Of a stretch of DNA of 64,000 nucleotides, positions 17,123-26,748 are shown piece after piece; position 1 is the stretch's first letter, and every line of letters starts with the position of its first letter. The DNA lies in the NCBI GenBank assembly GCA_965227745.1, contig OZ245769.1:5704001-5768000 (forward strand). Direction: 5' to 3'. Made by a program: the position numbers and the translations under genes. The notes under the pieces are model-generated. The model was not told the origin of the DNA and did no database searches. It saw nothing but the letters and a program-made list of their open reading frames with translations. The DNA is from GAS368 sp965227745. Its GTDB lineage: Bacteria > Verrucomicrobiota > Verrucomicrobiia > Opitutales > Opitutaceae.

Positions 17123-17397
17123 CCTCGGTCGTCGCCGGGGTATTCTTCGGGCAGACTGGCACCGCGATGGTGGGCGAGCTGGGCGTGCTTGGGTCGATCC
17201 TGCTCACGCTGATCGGGTTGGTCTTGCACCTCTATCGTCACCGCCACCAGATCTCGATGGAGGAGCGGGTCAAAGATAGTAAGTTAAGCGAGGAAGAGGC
17301 GCGGCGGCAGATCCGGTTTTACCGAATCTGCGCGCCCTCGGTCACGCTGATCGGCGTGGCCTTGCTGACGGTCGTAATTTTCGAAATGTCGAGCTGA
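17119..17397 (+). CDS. Small two-helix membrane protein, coupled to amidohydrolase
   Basis: 92 residues starting at GTG that overlaps the amidohydrolase stop as GTGA, a translational-coupling arrangement. Hydrophobic helices about residues 17-38 and 70-89 flank a charged stretch (R-H-R-H-Q-I-S-M-E-E-R-V-K-D). I do not recognise a family. The tight overlap suggests a role tied to the amidohydrolase or its substrate uptake; that is inference. Confidence 0.6.
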   Translation: MTSVVAGVFFGQTGTAMVGELGVLGSILLTLIGLVLHLYRHRHQISMEERVKDSKLSEEEARRQIRFYRICAPSVTLIGVALLTVVIFEMSS

Positions 17398-17413
17398 GCG
17401 CCGCGAGCGATTC

Positions 17414-19051
17414 TCACTTGGCGGCGGGCTTGGCCAACTCAGTGAGGCGCACGGGGCCGCCGGGACGTGCGGCGGTGAGCTTCTCATCGCTGATCACGGG
17501 CACGCCGTTGACGATGATGTCGCTGAAGCCGACGGCGTAGTGATGCGGGTCGTCATACGTGGAGGCGTCGGAGACCGTGGCGGGATCGAATACCACGAGG
17601 TCGGCGATGGCACCCAGGCGCAATTCACCACGGTCGCGGAGGTGAAAGGTTTTCGCCGGCAGCGACGTCATCTTGTGCACGGCGTCTTCGATGGGGATGA
17701 CTTTCATCTCGCGTACGTAACGCGCGAGCACGCGGGCATTGTTACCATAGCCGCGCGGGTGAGGGACGGCCTCGCCAAACTTGCGGATGCCGGAGTCGGA
17801 CGCGATCATCGTGGTCGGTTGGGCGAGGAATTTTTTAAGATCGTCCTCGCTCATGCCGTGAAATACGCCCTGCGCACCGCCGCGGGATTCGATGTAAAGG
17901 ATCGTCTCGATCTGATCGTCGAGGGAATCGGACCCTCGCAGAATCTTGGCCGCCTGAGGAATGGTTTTACCATTCAGCCTCTTGTCGGCTTTGAAACTCG
18001 CAATCACGGCATAGCTGAAGTCGGGGCTTTTGCGCTTGGCGAGCGACTCCTTCATCTCGGCGAACATCGCGGCTTTGATCTTGGGATCGGCCAGGCGCTC
18101 CTTGTAGCGCGCGGCGCCGCCTTCGCGGAAAGGCGCGTCGATGAGCTGGCTGATGCCAGTACTGGAGGCAGTGTAAGCGTACTGGTCCTGCGTGATCGAG
18201 AGACCTGAAGCGCGAGCCTTGTCGAGGTAGCCGATGATTTCGTCCGCGCGACCCCAGGCGCTGGGGCCAGAGAGTTTGATGTGGGAGACCTCGGCCGGGA
18301 TCTTGGCTTCGCGTGCGACCGTGGTGAGTTCGTCGAGCGCTTCGAGGATGCGCGTATTTTCGTAGCGCATGTGGCTCGCGTACACGCCGCCGTGGGCAGA
18401 GGCGACCTTGGCGAGGGCGACGATCTCGTCGGTCTTGGCGAACGTGCCAGGGAGGTAAATGAGGCCCGTGCTCAGGCCGACGGCGCCGTCCTTCATCGCC
18501 TGCTCGACCAGGGCCCGCATCTTGTCGAGTTCAGCAGCGGTCGGCGGTCGGGCGAAACTGCCGCCCATGACTTGCCCGCGCACGGTGTTGTGGCCGATGA
18601 GTGTGGCGACGTTGATGGCGACCTTGGCCTTGACGAGGCCGTCGAAAAATTCGCCGACGTTCAGGGCCGAGCCACCGCAATTGCCGGTGACGATGGTGGT
18701 CACTCCCATGCGAAGAAAATTCTCCGCGACGGGTAATTCGGCGGCGTCCTCGGAATGCGTATGGACGTCGATGAAGCCGGGCGCGACCACGTGGCCCTTG
18801 GCGTCGATCACCGTGCGAGCAGTGGCCAACTCCGGCAGGGCGCCGATGGCGACGACCCGATCCCCGCGCACGGCCACATCGCCCGGGTAGGCCGGTGCGC
18901 CCGTGCCGTCGACGATCGAGGCGCGGCGGATGATGAGATCGTAGTCTTCGGCGCGAAGGCCGCTGGCGACGAAGAGCGCCGGCAGAAAAAGGGCGGCGAT
19001 AGAGAGACGAAACCGGCGAGGCAGGCGGGAGCAGGGCAGGGGGGATCGCAT
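17414..19051 (-). CDS. Secreted D-aminoacylase-type amidohydrolase
   Basis: 545 residues with a signal peptide (about 1-34). Amidohydrolase-superfamily metal motif G-F-I-D-V-H-T-H-S (about 90-98) and later A-S-H-M-R-Y-E, E-V-S-H-I-K and A-S-D-S-G-I, all typical of N-acyl-D-amino-acid deacylase (D-aminoacylase). It would release D-amino acids from N-acylated forms in the periplasm. It faces the amidohydrolase operon tail to tail (17 bp between stops) and is not part of it. A dipeptidase or related cyclic-amide hydrolase role cannot be excluded. Confidence 0.82.
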   Translation of the reverse strand: MRSPLPCSRLPRRFRLSIAALFLPALFVASGLRAEDYDLIIRRASIVDGTGAPAYPGDVAVRGDRVVAIGALPELATARTVIDAKGHVVAPGFIDVHTHSEDAAELPVAENFLRMGVTTIVTGNCGGSALNVGEFFDGLVKAKVAINVATLIGHNTVRGQVMGGSFARPPTAAELDKMRALVEQAMKDGAVGLSTGLIYLPGTFAKTDEIVALAKVASAHGGVYASHMRYENTRILEALDELTTVAREAKIPAEVSHIKLSGPSAWGRADEIIGYLDKARASGLSITQDQYAYTASSTGISQLIDAPFREGGAARYKERLADPKIKAAMFAEMKESLAKRKSPDFSYAVIASFKADKRLNGKTIPQAAKILRGSDSLDDQIETILYIESRGGAQGVFHGMSEDDLKKFLAQPTTMIASDSGIRKFGEAVPHPRGYGNNARVLARYVREMKVIPIEDAVHKMTSLPAKTFHLRDRGELRLGAIADLVVFDPATVSDASTYDDPHHYAVGFSDIIVNGVPVISDEKLTAARPGGPVRLTELAKPAAK

Positions 19052-19107
19052 GGCGAGAGGCGCAGAGCTTGCGCCGGGCCAGCGGGCGCGACAATGCGCG
19101 AATTGGC

Positions 19108-21126
19108 CTAGGGCTGGGCGGGGTTGGTTAGGGTGAGGTTGTCGCGGGCGTCGGCGTAGTCCGGCTTGAGGCGCAAGGCGGCGAGAAAGTGCTCGCGCGC
19201 CTCGGCGCGACGTTGGGCGCGGAGCAAGATCACGCCGAGATTGTTATGGGCCTCGGCGTTGCCGGCATCGAGGCGGAGAGCGTTTTCGTAACTCGCTGCC
19301 GCGTCGGCGATGCGATTGGCTTGGAAGAGCAAATTGCCGTAATGGATGAAATTGGTCGGGGAGTTGGGCCCGGTTTTGATGGAGATCTCGGCGGCGGCGA
19401 TGGCCTCGGGGATCTGGTTTTGCTGCATTAACGTGAGGCTCAAGTTGTGCCAGGCGTCGGAGGATTCGGGGTCAAGTTGCGCGGCGGTGCGGAAAGCAGC
19501 CTGAGCCTCAGCGATTCGGCCGGCTTCGAGTTCGCTGGCGCCGAGGCGATTCTGGGCGGCGGAGAGATTTTTGCGCGCCTCAAAAAAATTAGGAATCACG
19601 CGAAGGGCGGCTTCGTAGTGGACGATCGCTTCGCGCGGGCGCTGGAGGTCTAGCAATGCATTGCCGAGGCTCACGTGGGCCTTGGCGTGGGTGGGCTTGA
19701 GCCGGAGGGCGTTTTCGAGGTGAACCAACGCGGTCGTGAAATCGCGGCGACTGAGATAGGCGTTGCCGAGATTGTAGTGCGCCTCGGTGTAGTCGGGTTT
19801 TAACTGGATGGCGGTTTGATAGGAGGCGATGGCTTCTGTACTGCGGCCTTCCTGGAGAAGGTGATCGGCGAGGGTGCGATGCGCGCGGGGATTGCGGGGC
19901 ATTTTCGCAATGGTATCGGACCAAATACTCAGGCCGTCGCGGTAGTCGCGGTTGCGGTGAAGGGTCAGCCCGATGCCCACGGCGGCCAAGGCGATCAACG
20001 TCGGCCAACTGCGCTGCCGCGTCCACGCGAACATTCCCACGACGAGGGCGACCATGATGGCGGCGAGCGGGAGATACAAGCGGCTCTCGGCCATGGGTTG
20101 TTCCGAGACCGGTACGAAACTGGACGTGGGGAGCAGGATCACGAGAAACCACGCCCCGAGAAATCCCGCCATCGGCCGGCGAATCAGGGCCCAGAGAACA
20201 GCCGCCACGATCCCGCCCAGCACGACCGCACTGGCCCAGACTTCGGCAATGGAATGCGCGAAGGCCCAGCCGTAGTCGAAGACGAGCGGATGCGGCCAAA
20301 GCGTGAGGCCCAAATAGCGCGGCACGATGCGCATCTCGGTGAAGGCGTAGTCAAGCGGAGAGACATTGATGCCGAAGCCCGCACCGCGATCCGTGAGGTT
20401 CGACGTCGCCATGAGCCACGCGAGCAGCACCCAGGTCGCGGCGAGTGCGAGATGGAAGCGCCCGCGCTCCCGCCAGACCGCACGAAAGCTGCCCGCGACA
20501 AACGTGCGATCATAGAGCGCGACCAGCACAGGGGCGGTGGCCATGACCTCCTTGCTCGCCATGCCGAGCGTGCATGCGGCGAGGGCGAGCGGCTGCCAGA
20601 GTCGTGGTCGACCCTCCGTGCTGCGGATGAAACAGTAAAGCGTGAGCAGATAAAACAGGCCCATGAGCAGTTCGGTGCGCTGCGAAATGTAGTCGACCGC
20701 CGCAGTTTGCACCGGATGCACGACCCAGAGCAGTGCGGCGGCGGCGGCCAGAGGAGCGGCGAAATCGCCAAACTGCGCACGCAAGGGCGGACGCAGCAGT
20801 GTGCGCCGCACGACGCCAAAGAGGGCGAGACCGGCGAGGAGGTGGACGACTAGGTTCGTGACGTGATAGCTCCAGACCTCGGTTCCGCTCATCGCGTAGT
20901 TGAGCATAAACGTGAAATTGGCCACCGGTCGGCCACCGGTCGGCCCACCGACTGGCGGTGAGGTCCACGGCCAAAGCTGTCGAATCGAGGGGTTGAGCGT
21001 GATCGAGACCGAATCGTCGAGGATCAGCGCACCGTGGAAGCTATTGGCATACGCGAGGAATCCCGCGAGCACGATGAGCGCGGCAGCGAGAGCGGGAGGA
21101 AAATTGAAGACGCGGCGGGACCGCAT
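19108..21126 (-). CDS. Polytopic membrane protein with C-terminal TPR domain
   Basis: 672 residues from ATG at 21126; the frame stays open further upstream but there it overlaps the kinase gene and is Arg/Pro-rich. About ten transmembrane helices (residues 10-410) resemble PMT/ArnT-type glycosyltransferases, with an early loop D-D-S-V-S-I-T in the position of the catalytic acids. From about 430 to the end lie six to seven tetratricopeptide repeats (Y-N-L-G-N-A, A-H-N-N-L-G-V). Such proteins are thought to be O-mannosyltransferase-like. A 12-bp tandem duplication (GGCCACCGGTCG) within the gene encodes a G-P-T-G-G-R-P loop near residue 62. Confidence 0.75.
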   Translation of the reverse strand: MRSRRVFNFPPALAAALIVLAGFLAYANSFHGALILDDSVSITLNPSIRQLWPWTSPPVGGPTGGRPVANFTFMLNYAMSGTEVWSYHVTNLVVHLLAGLALFGVVRRTLLRPPLRAQFGDFAAPLAAAAALLWVVHPVQTAAVDYISQRTELLMGLFYLLTLYCFIRSTEGRPRLWQPLALAACTLGMASKEVMATAPVLVALYDRTFVAGSFRAVWRERGRFHLALAATWVLLAWLMATSNLTDRGAGFGINVSPLDYAFTEMRIVPRYLGLTLWPHPLVFDYGWAFAHSIAEVWASAVVLGGIVAAVLWALIRRPMAGFLGAWFLVILLPTSSFVPVSEQPMAESRLYLPLAAIMVALVVGMFAWTRQRSWPTLIALAAVGIGLTLHRNRDYRDGLSIWSDTIAKMPRNPRAHRTLADHLLQEGRSTEAIASYQTAIQLKPDYTEAHYNLGNAYLSRRDFTTALVHLENALRLKPTHAKAHVSLGNALLDLQRPREAIVHYEAALRVIPNFFEARKNLSAAQNRLGASELEAGRIAEAQAAFRTAAQLDPESSDAWHNLSLTLMQQNQIPEAIAAAEISIKTGPNSPTNFIHYGNLLFQANRIADAAASYENALRLDAGNAEAHNNLGVILLRAQRRAEAREHFLAALRLKPDYADARDNLTLTNPAQP

Positions 21127-21227
21127 GGTCTTGGTGACGATGCGCTCCGTGGCGCGTGGAACGAGCAGATAATAGCCGCTCGATCGACACTCAAGAGCCT
21201 GATGGCGCGGCGGGGCGCGGATGGGCG

Positions 21228-24200
21228 CTAGTGCAGGGCGCTGGCGAGGGCTTGCGCGAGTTCGTCGCGGGAGACGGGCTTGTTGAGGACGGCGCGGGCG
21301 ATGCCGCGGTCGAGGATGCGCTGGCGGGCGTTTTCGAGAAAACCGCTGGCGACGATGATGGGCACTGCGGGGCGGATTTGGGCGAGGTGGCCGATTAGCT
21401 CCTCGCCATTCATGCCGGGCATGGCGAGATCGGAGACGACGAGATCGTAGCTGGAGGGGGCTGCGGCGAAACGCGCCAGAGCTTCTTCCGGACGAGTGCA
21501 TCGGGTGACGGAGTAGCCGAGGCTCTCGATCAGTTTCTCGATGACGAAGCCGCTCACCGCATCATCGTCGACGACGAGCACGCGCTCTCCTTTGCCCCGT
21601 GGCAGAGTATTCGGCGGAGGCGCGGGTTTCGGCGGGGCTTCGGCGACCGCGGGGAAATAGATTTCAAACGTGGAGCCGGCGTCGACGCGGCTGTTGACTA
21701 CGATGGCGCCATCGTGCGACTTGACGATGCCGTGCACGACCGCCAAGCCGAGGCCAGTGCCCGTGCCGGTTTCCTTGGTGGTGAAAAACGGTTCGAAGAT
21801 GTGGTCAAGGGTCGCCGCATCCATCCCGGTGCCGTTGTCGGCGACGACGAGATGGGCGGCTAGGCCGGCGCGAAGATCGGGATTTTCCGCCGCCTGTTCC
21901 GGAGTGACGAGGGCCGGCTCTAGCCAGACGGTGATGCGCCCGCCGCGCTCAGGCAGGGCTTGCGCGGCGTTGGTGCAGAGATTGAGCACCACTTGGTGAA
22001 TCTGACTCGAGTTGGCGAGCACGGCCGGGGTGTCGGCCGAGAGCCGCGTGTCCAACGTCACCATGGCGGGGAGCGTAGAGCGCAGCAGGCGCAACGCCTC
22101 GTCCACCACGGAGTGAATGCGCTGAGGCGTGCGCTCGCCCTCGTTCTTGCGGCCAAAGGTGAGAATCTGACGGACCAGCTCCCGCGCGCGCTGCGAAGAG
22201 GCCGCGATGCGATCGAGCCAGGCGTGAACCGGATGTCCCGGCTCGAGTTCGAGGCGGGCGAGATCGACGAAGCCGAAGGTGCCGTTGAGGATATTGTTGA
22301 AATCGTGGGCGATGCCGCCGGCGAGGGTGCCGAGCGATTCCATTTTCCGGCTCTGGCGAAGCTGGGCCTCGATTTTTTTTCGCTCTTCTTCCGCGCGCTT
22401 GAGATTGGTGACGTCGGTGACGGTGCCGACATAGCCGGCGAGCGAACCATCGGGGCGGTGTTGTGCGCGCGATTGCCCGACGAGCCAACAGATCGAGCCA
22501 TCGGGCCGCACAAACCGAAATTCGGCCGCCGACGATTCGCCAGCGCGCACCGCTTGCGTCCAGGCATCGGCCACGGGCGCGCGGTCATCGGGGTGGAGCG
22601 CGCGCGTCCAGCCTTCGCCCATCGCCTCTTCGGGCGTGAGGCCGGCGAGCTCGCACCAGCGACCATTGACGAAGGTCGTGCGGCCGGTGGGATCGGAGCT
22701 GAAAATGCCAACGGGCGAGACCTCCGCGAGGGCGCGGAAGCGCTCTTCGCTCTGGCGCAGCGCGGCCTCGGAGGCGAGTCGGTCGGTGATATCGCGAAAG
22801 CTCCACACGCGGCCGGCGGGGCGGCGGCCGAGAATCTGTGGCCGCGAATAGCGCTCGAAGACACGGCCGTCCTTGCAGTGCAGCACGTCAAACACCTCAT
22901 CCTCCGAGCCGGCGTAGAGATCGCGCACGCTCGCGAGAAAGGCCTCGGGTGAAACCAGCTGGTCGAGAATGGTGCGCAGCACCCGCTCCTCGCTGGCGGA
23001 GTCGCCCGCATGGTCGCAGTCCAACCGCCACATCTCGGCGAAATTGAGATTGAAGGTATCGATGCGGCCCTCGGCGTTGACGACGAGAATGCCGTCGGCG
23101 GTCGACTCCAGTGTCGCACGCATGAGGGCGAGCGAGCGATCCCGCGCGGCCTCGGTTTGCTTGCGCGCGCTGACATCCTGAATGGAGGCGAGGCTGTAGG
23201 GACGGCCCGCGATCGTGACGAGGGATCCGCTGTAAAGCACCGGGAAGAGTTCGCCGTCCTTGCGGCGCATCTCCGCTTCGAACTCTCGCACCGCGCCGGT
23301 CGCGCGCAGATCGCGGAGGTAGCGTTCGCGCAGCGTAAGATCGACCCACAGATTTAATTCCAGCGACGAGTGTCCGACCATCTCTTCCCGCGAAAACCCG
23401 AAGATGGAAAGGGCGGTGGCATTGAGCTCCGTGATCATGCCATCCGGAATGGAGATCAAAATGATGCCGATCGGACTCTGATCGAAGAGACCGCGGAAGC
23501 GGCGCTCGCTTTCCCGCAGCGCCGCCGTGCGCACTTCGGCCTCGCGCACCGCCTCCTCGTGGATGCCGGCATTGTGCAAGACCAGCGCGGCCATGCGCGC
23601 AAGGAGCTGGCCCTCCTGCACATCTTCCGGAGAAAAGGGCGCGCCCGGCACCGTGCGCGCCACGCCGAGCACGCCCACGCATACCTCTTCCCGGATGATC
23701 GGAAACACCGCCGCCGCGCGCACTCCGCTCGAACGATATAGGACCCGACTATCCGCTTCCGCGGCGTACTCGGCGACGACGACGGGCGTGCGCGTATCGA
23801 GGGCGCGCCACGAGAGCGCCGACTCCGAGCGCGGCACACAATCGCCGGCGAGATAGTCGAGCCCCGGGGAAAAAGCGCGCACCTTGAGCACATCACCCTC
23901 CAGTAGCGAAATCTCCGCGTGAGGCGATTTTAGCAGCGTCGCGGCGCGAGTGATGAGCGCTTGCAGCAACTCGCCCACATGACGCCGGCCCACGAGTTCA
24001 AGCGTCGTTTGATTGAGCGCGGCGAGAAACTCCACCTGCCGCCGGACGGCCTGTTCCGCGTGCCGCTGCTCTGTGATATCCACGATCACGCCATCCCAGA
24101 CGACGCTGAGATCGGAGCTGGCGCGCGGCTCCGTGCGAAAACTCACCCAACGCTCGCGGCCAGCGGGTGTGCGCACGCGCACATCCTGGCGAAAGGGCGA

Positions 24201-24506
24201 TAATTCCTGCTGTGAGCGCCGCCCGGCTTCGGCCATGCGCGGCTCGTCGTCGGGGTGGATGCGGGCCGTGAGCCATGCGACATCCGCCGGGAGCTGCGCC
24301 GGCAAATCGCCAAAGATCCGCTCCACGCCGCGACCCAAATATGTGATGAGTTTTCGCCCGTCCGCCGTGACGATATACTGATAAAGGGCGCCTTCCGTGA
24401 AATGCTCGCCCAACATCTTCAAGTCCCGCTCGCGACGGGCGAGCGCGTGCTCGACCGTGGGCAGTGGAGGCGACGGATCGGACGAGGCGGGTCTGGCGGA
24501 GTTCAT
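21228..24506 (-). CDS. Hybrid sensor histidine kinase (PAS-GAF-PAS3-HisKA-HATPase-REC)
   Basis: 1092 residues from ATG at 24506. No membrane segment, so cytoplasmic. Order: PAS with PAC (about 20-150), GAF (about 165-315), three further PAS domains (about 330-700), HisKA with the H box G-G-I-A-H-D-F-N-N-I-L, HATPase_c with N-box N-L-C-T-N-A-A-Q-A, G1 D-N-G-T-G-M and G2 G-T-G-L-G-L, and a C-terminal receiver with V-V-S-D-L-A-M-P-G carrying the phospho-acceptor Asp. No cognate regulator is adjacent, and the internal receiver suggests a phosphorelay. The signal is unknown; the GAF and PAS domains suggest a cytosolic ligand or redox input. Confidence 0.9.
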   Translation of the reverse strand: MNSARPASSDPSPPLPTVEHALARRERDLKMLGEHFTEGALYQYIVTADGRKLITYLGRGVERIFGDLPAQLPADVAWLTARIHPDDEPRMAEAGRRSQQELSPFRQDVRVRTPAGRERWVSFRTEPRASSDLSVVWDGVIVDITEQRHAEQAVRRQVEFLAALNQTTLELVGRRHVGELLQALITRAATLLKSPHAEISLLEGDVLKVRAFSPGLDYLAGDCVPRSESALSWRALDTRTPVVVAEYAAEADSRVLYRSSGVRAAAVFPIIREEVCVGVLGVARTVPGAPFSPEDVQEGQLLARMAALVLHNAGIHEEAVREAEVRTAALRESERRFRGLFDQSPIGIILISIPDGMITELNATALSIFGFSREEMVGHSSLELNLWVDLTLRERYLRDLRATGAVREFEAEMRRKDGELFPVLYSGSLVTIAGRPYSLASIQDVSARKQTEAARDRSLALMRATLESTADGILVVNAEGRIDTFNLNFAEMWRLDCDHAGDSASEERVLRTILDQLVSPEAFLASVRDLYAGSEDEVFDVLHCKDGRVFERYSRPQILGRRPAGRVWSFRDITDRLASEAALRQSEERFRALAEVSPVGIFSSDPTGRTTFVNGRWCELAGLTPEEAMGEGWTRALHPDDRAPVADAWTQAVRAGESSAAEFRFVRPDGSICWLVGQSRAQHRPDGSLAGYVGTVTDVTNLKRAEEERKKIEAQLRQSRKMESLGTLAGGIAHDFNNILNGTFGFVDLARLELEPGHPVHAWLDRIAASSQRARELVRQILTFGRKNEGERTPQRIHSVVDEALRLLRSTLPAMVTLDTRLSADTPAVLANSSQIHQVVLNLCTNAAQALPERGGRITVWLEPALVTPEQAAENPDLRAGLAAHLVVADNGTGMDAATLDHIFEPFFTTKETGTGTGLGLAVVHGIVKSHDGAIVVNSRVDAGSTFEIYFPAVAEAPPKPAPPPNTLPRGKGERVLVVDDDAVSGFVIEKLIESLGYSVTRCTRPEEALARFAAAPSSYDLVVSDLAMPGMNGEELIGHLAQIRPAVPIIVASGFLENARQRILDRGIARAVLNKPVSRDELAQALASALH

Positions 24507-24758
24507 GGCGACGCGGCTCCGCAGAGACGGGGACAAGACGCGGAAACGACGGGAGCGACTGAATCCATGGCGCAATTCGGACGCTAGCAGCCGCGCGTGA
24601 CGTTGAAAGCTTGAAGGCGTGAAAAGGCGCAGCCGCGCCCCATTTGCAACAAGGGAGCCTCAGTCGTGAGTCCTGCGCCGTCGATCTGAGGTGTATCCTT
24701 TAAGCTTGGACGATTTTGCCGGGCGTGCTGGGCCCAGCCCTACGTAGAGACTGCTGGC

Positions 24759-25991
24759 TCAGGTGAAAAATTTCACCGTGCGCCGCAGGCTGGCGACGAG
24801 CGTGTCGATCTCCTGCTCGGTGTTGTAGAGATAGAAACTCGCGCGCGTCGTGCCCGTGAGGCCGAGCTTGCGCATCAGCGGCTGGTTGCAGTGGTGGCCG
24901 CCGCGCAGCGCGACGCCATCCTCGTCCGCGAAAGTGACGATGTCGTGCGCGTGGACCGCTTCGAACGCGAAGCTCACCAGCCCGCTCCGCTCCGCGCCCA
25001 CGCGCGGCCCGATGATGCGGATGCCGGGCAGGGTGGAGAGCTGCTCCATCGCGTAGCGCGAAAGCGCCGCATCGTGAGCCGCGATCGCCTCGCGACCGAT
25101 GCCGTCGAGATAATCGCACGCCACGCCGAGCGCGATGGCATCGGCGACGTTGGGCGTGCCGGCTTCGAAGCGCTCCGGCGCGGGCTTCCAGCGCGCGTCC
25201 TCGTACGTGACATTCGAGACCATGCCGCCGCCGGTCTCATCGGGAGCAAGTTTGTCGAGCAGCGCGCGACGACCATAAAGGACGCCGATGCCGGTAGGGC
25301 CGCACATCTTGTGACCGGAGAACGCCACGAAATCCGCGCCGAGCGCCCGGACGTCGAACGGCGCGTGGCCGATGGACTGCGCGGCATCGATCACGGTGAT
25401 CGCGCCGACGGCCTGCGCGCGCCGGCAGAATTCAGCGACGGGATTGATGGTCCCGAGCGTATTCGAAATATGAGTGAAGGCGAAGAGCTTCACCTGCGGG
25501 GTGAGCAACTTATCCAGCGCCGCGAGATCGAGCCCGCCCTCGGCGTCGCCGCCAACAAAGGGCACGTACTTCAGCGTCGCACCGCTGGCGCGCGCGGCCT
25601 GCTGCCACGGAATCAAATTGGAATGGTGCTCGATCTCCGTCGTGAGCACGACATCGCCCGGTTTGAGGTGCGCGTGGCCCCAACTGCGCGCCACGATATT
25701 AATGCTCTCGGTGGTGCCGCGGGTGAAAATGATCTCGGCGGGATCGGCGGCGTTGATGAATTTCGCGATCCGCGTGCGCGCACCCTCGTAGCCGTCGGTC
25801 GCGCGCATGGAGAGCGCGTGGAGACCGCGGTGGACGTTGCTATTGTCGCGCGTGTAGTAGTGGACCAGCGAGTCGATCACGGCGCGCGGTTTTTGGGAGG
25901 TCGCGCCATTATCGAGGTACACGAGAGGCTTGCCGTTCACCGTTTGGTCAAGGATCGGGAAATCAGCGCGGATTTTTTGCGGGTCGAGCAT
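24759..25991 (-). CDS. sufS: SufS-type cysteine desulfurase
   Basis: 410 residues. PLP-dependent class V fold: T-E-I-E-H-H-S-N (118-125), D-A-A-Q-S (202-206), S-G-H-K (Lys228, Schiff base) and R-G-G-H-H-C with catalytic Cys368 in the short loop typical of group II (SufS) desulfurases. It removes sulfur from cysteine and passes it to SufU, encoded 106 bp upstream on the same strand. No sufBCD in this window. Confidence 0.93.
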   Translation of the reverse strand: MLDPQKIRADFPILDQTVNGKPLVYLDNGATSQKPRAVIDSLVHYYTRDNSNVHRGLHALSMRATDGYEGARTRIAKFINAADPAEIIFTRGTTESINIVARSWGHAHLKPGDVVLTTEIEHHSNLIPWQQAARASGATLKYVPFVGGDAEGGLDLAALDKLLTPQVKLFAFTHISNTLGTINPVAEFCRRAQAVGAITVIDAAQSIGHAPFDVRALGADFVAFSGHKMCGPTGIGVLYGRRALLDKLAPDETGGGMVSNVTYEDARWKPAPERFEAGTPNVADAIALGVACDYLDGIGREAIAAHDAALSRYAMEQLSTLPGIRIIGPRVGAERSGLVSFAFEAVHAHDIVTFADEDGVALRGGHHCNQPLMRKLGLTGTTRASFYLYNTEQEIDTLVASLRRTVKFFT

Positions 25992-26097
25992 AGCGGGGGC
26001 GCGCGAGGCGCGCCAGTTGAAGAGAGAAGTGTAAGAGGAAGGAGCCGAGGGCGCCGTGCGGTTTGACTCTCTTCCTGGTCAGGCCGGCAAAGCGGGT

Positions 26098-26559
26098 TTA
26101 GTCGGCATGCGTTTCCGTCGTCGTGGGTTCGGCGAGAGGCTCCGATTTCAGGGCCTCGATGGTCGCGTGCCAGCCGAGCGTGGCGCACTTGATGCGCGCG
26201 GGAAAGGCATGCACGCCCGCAAAGGCCCCGAGATCGCTGATCTCCTCGGGCGCGTTGCCGGTAGTGACGATCTCATGAAAATTTTTGTAGAGCGCCTCGA
26301 CTTCCGCGGCGGTCTTGCCCTTGACCTGCGTGGTCATGAGCGAGGCGCTGGCTTGCGAGATCGCGCAGCCCGAACCGTCGAACGAGATTTCCGCGATGCG
26401 ATCGCCATCGACGCGGAGGTACACGCTGCACTGGTCGCCGCAGGTCGGGTTGTCGCCATGCGCGACGCGATTGGCCGTAGGCAGTTTGCCCCGATTCCGC
26501 GGGCGGCGGTTGTGATCGAGGATGACTTGCTGGTAGAGCTCGGTGAGATCGGCTGACAT
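26098..26559 (-). CDS. sufU: SufU, Fe-S assembly sulfurtransferase
   Basis: 153 residues. Conserved N-P-T-C-G-D (Cys40, Asp42), G-S-G-C-A-I-S (Cys65) and R-I-K-C-A-T-L-G-W (Cys125) form the zinc site of SufU, which accepts sulfur from SufS by ligand exchange. The insertion between the second and third Cys motifs typical of SufU rather than IscU is present. Same strand as sufS, immediately upstream, so a sufU-sufS unit. Confidence 0.92.
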   Translation of the reverse strand: MSADLTELYQQVILDHNRRPRNRGKLPTANRVAHGDNPTCGDQCSVYLRVDGDRIAEISFDGSGCAISQASASLMTTQVKGKTAAEVEALYKNFHEIVTTGNAPEEISDLGAFAGVHAFPARIKCATLGWHATIEALKSEPLAEPTTTETHAD

Positions 26560-26748
26560 GGAGCTAAGGAAGATGAGTGAAAGTCGCTTAAGCGCAAAGC
26601 TGGGTTTTGGATTTTAGGACATAGTCGGGCGGGGCGTGATAGAGCGGGGGAGGGCGCCGCAGTGCGCGATACCTCGCCCGGGACCCGGAACGCCGGCCAA
26701 TCGGAGTTTGTCTATCGAGCGGAGCGGCGGTAGCCTCTCGACCGAATC

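Noticed and set aside
20919..20952. Tandem GGCCACCGGTCG duplication in the TPR gene as a phase-variation tract
   Set aside because: Unit is 12 bp, so copy changes stay in frame; probably a simple loop duplication.
21127..21501. N-terminal extension of the TPR membrane protein
   Set aside because: Overlaps the kinase gene, is Arg/Pro/His-rich without structure, and the ATG at 21126 opens a natural first membrane helix.
24727..24738. GCTGGGCCCAGC palindrome after sufS as terminator or operator
   Set aside because: Only 12 bp, no T-tract, and no promoter is expected there.
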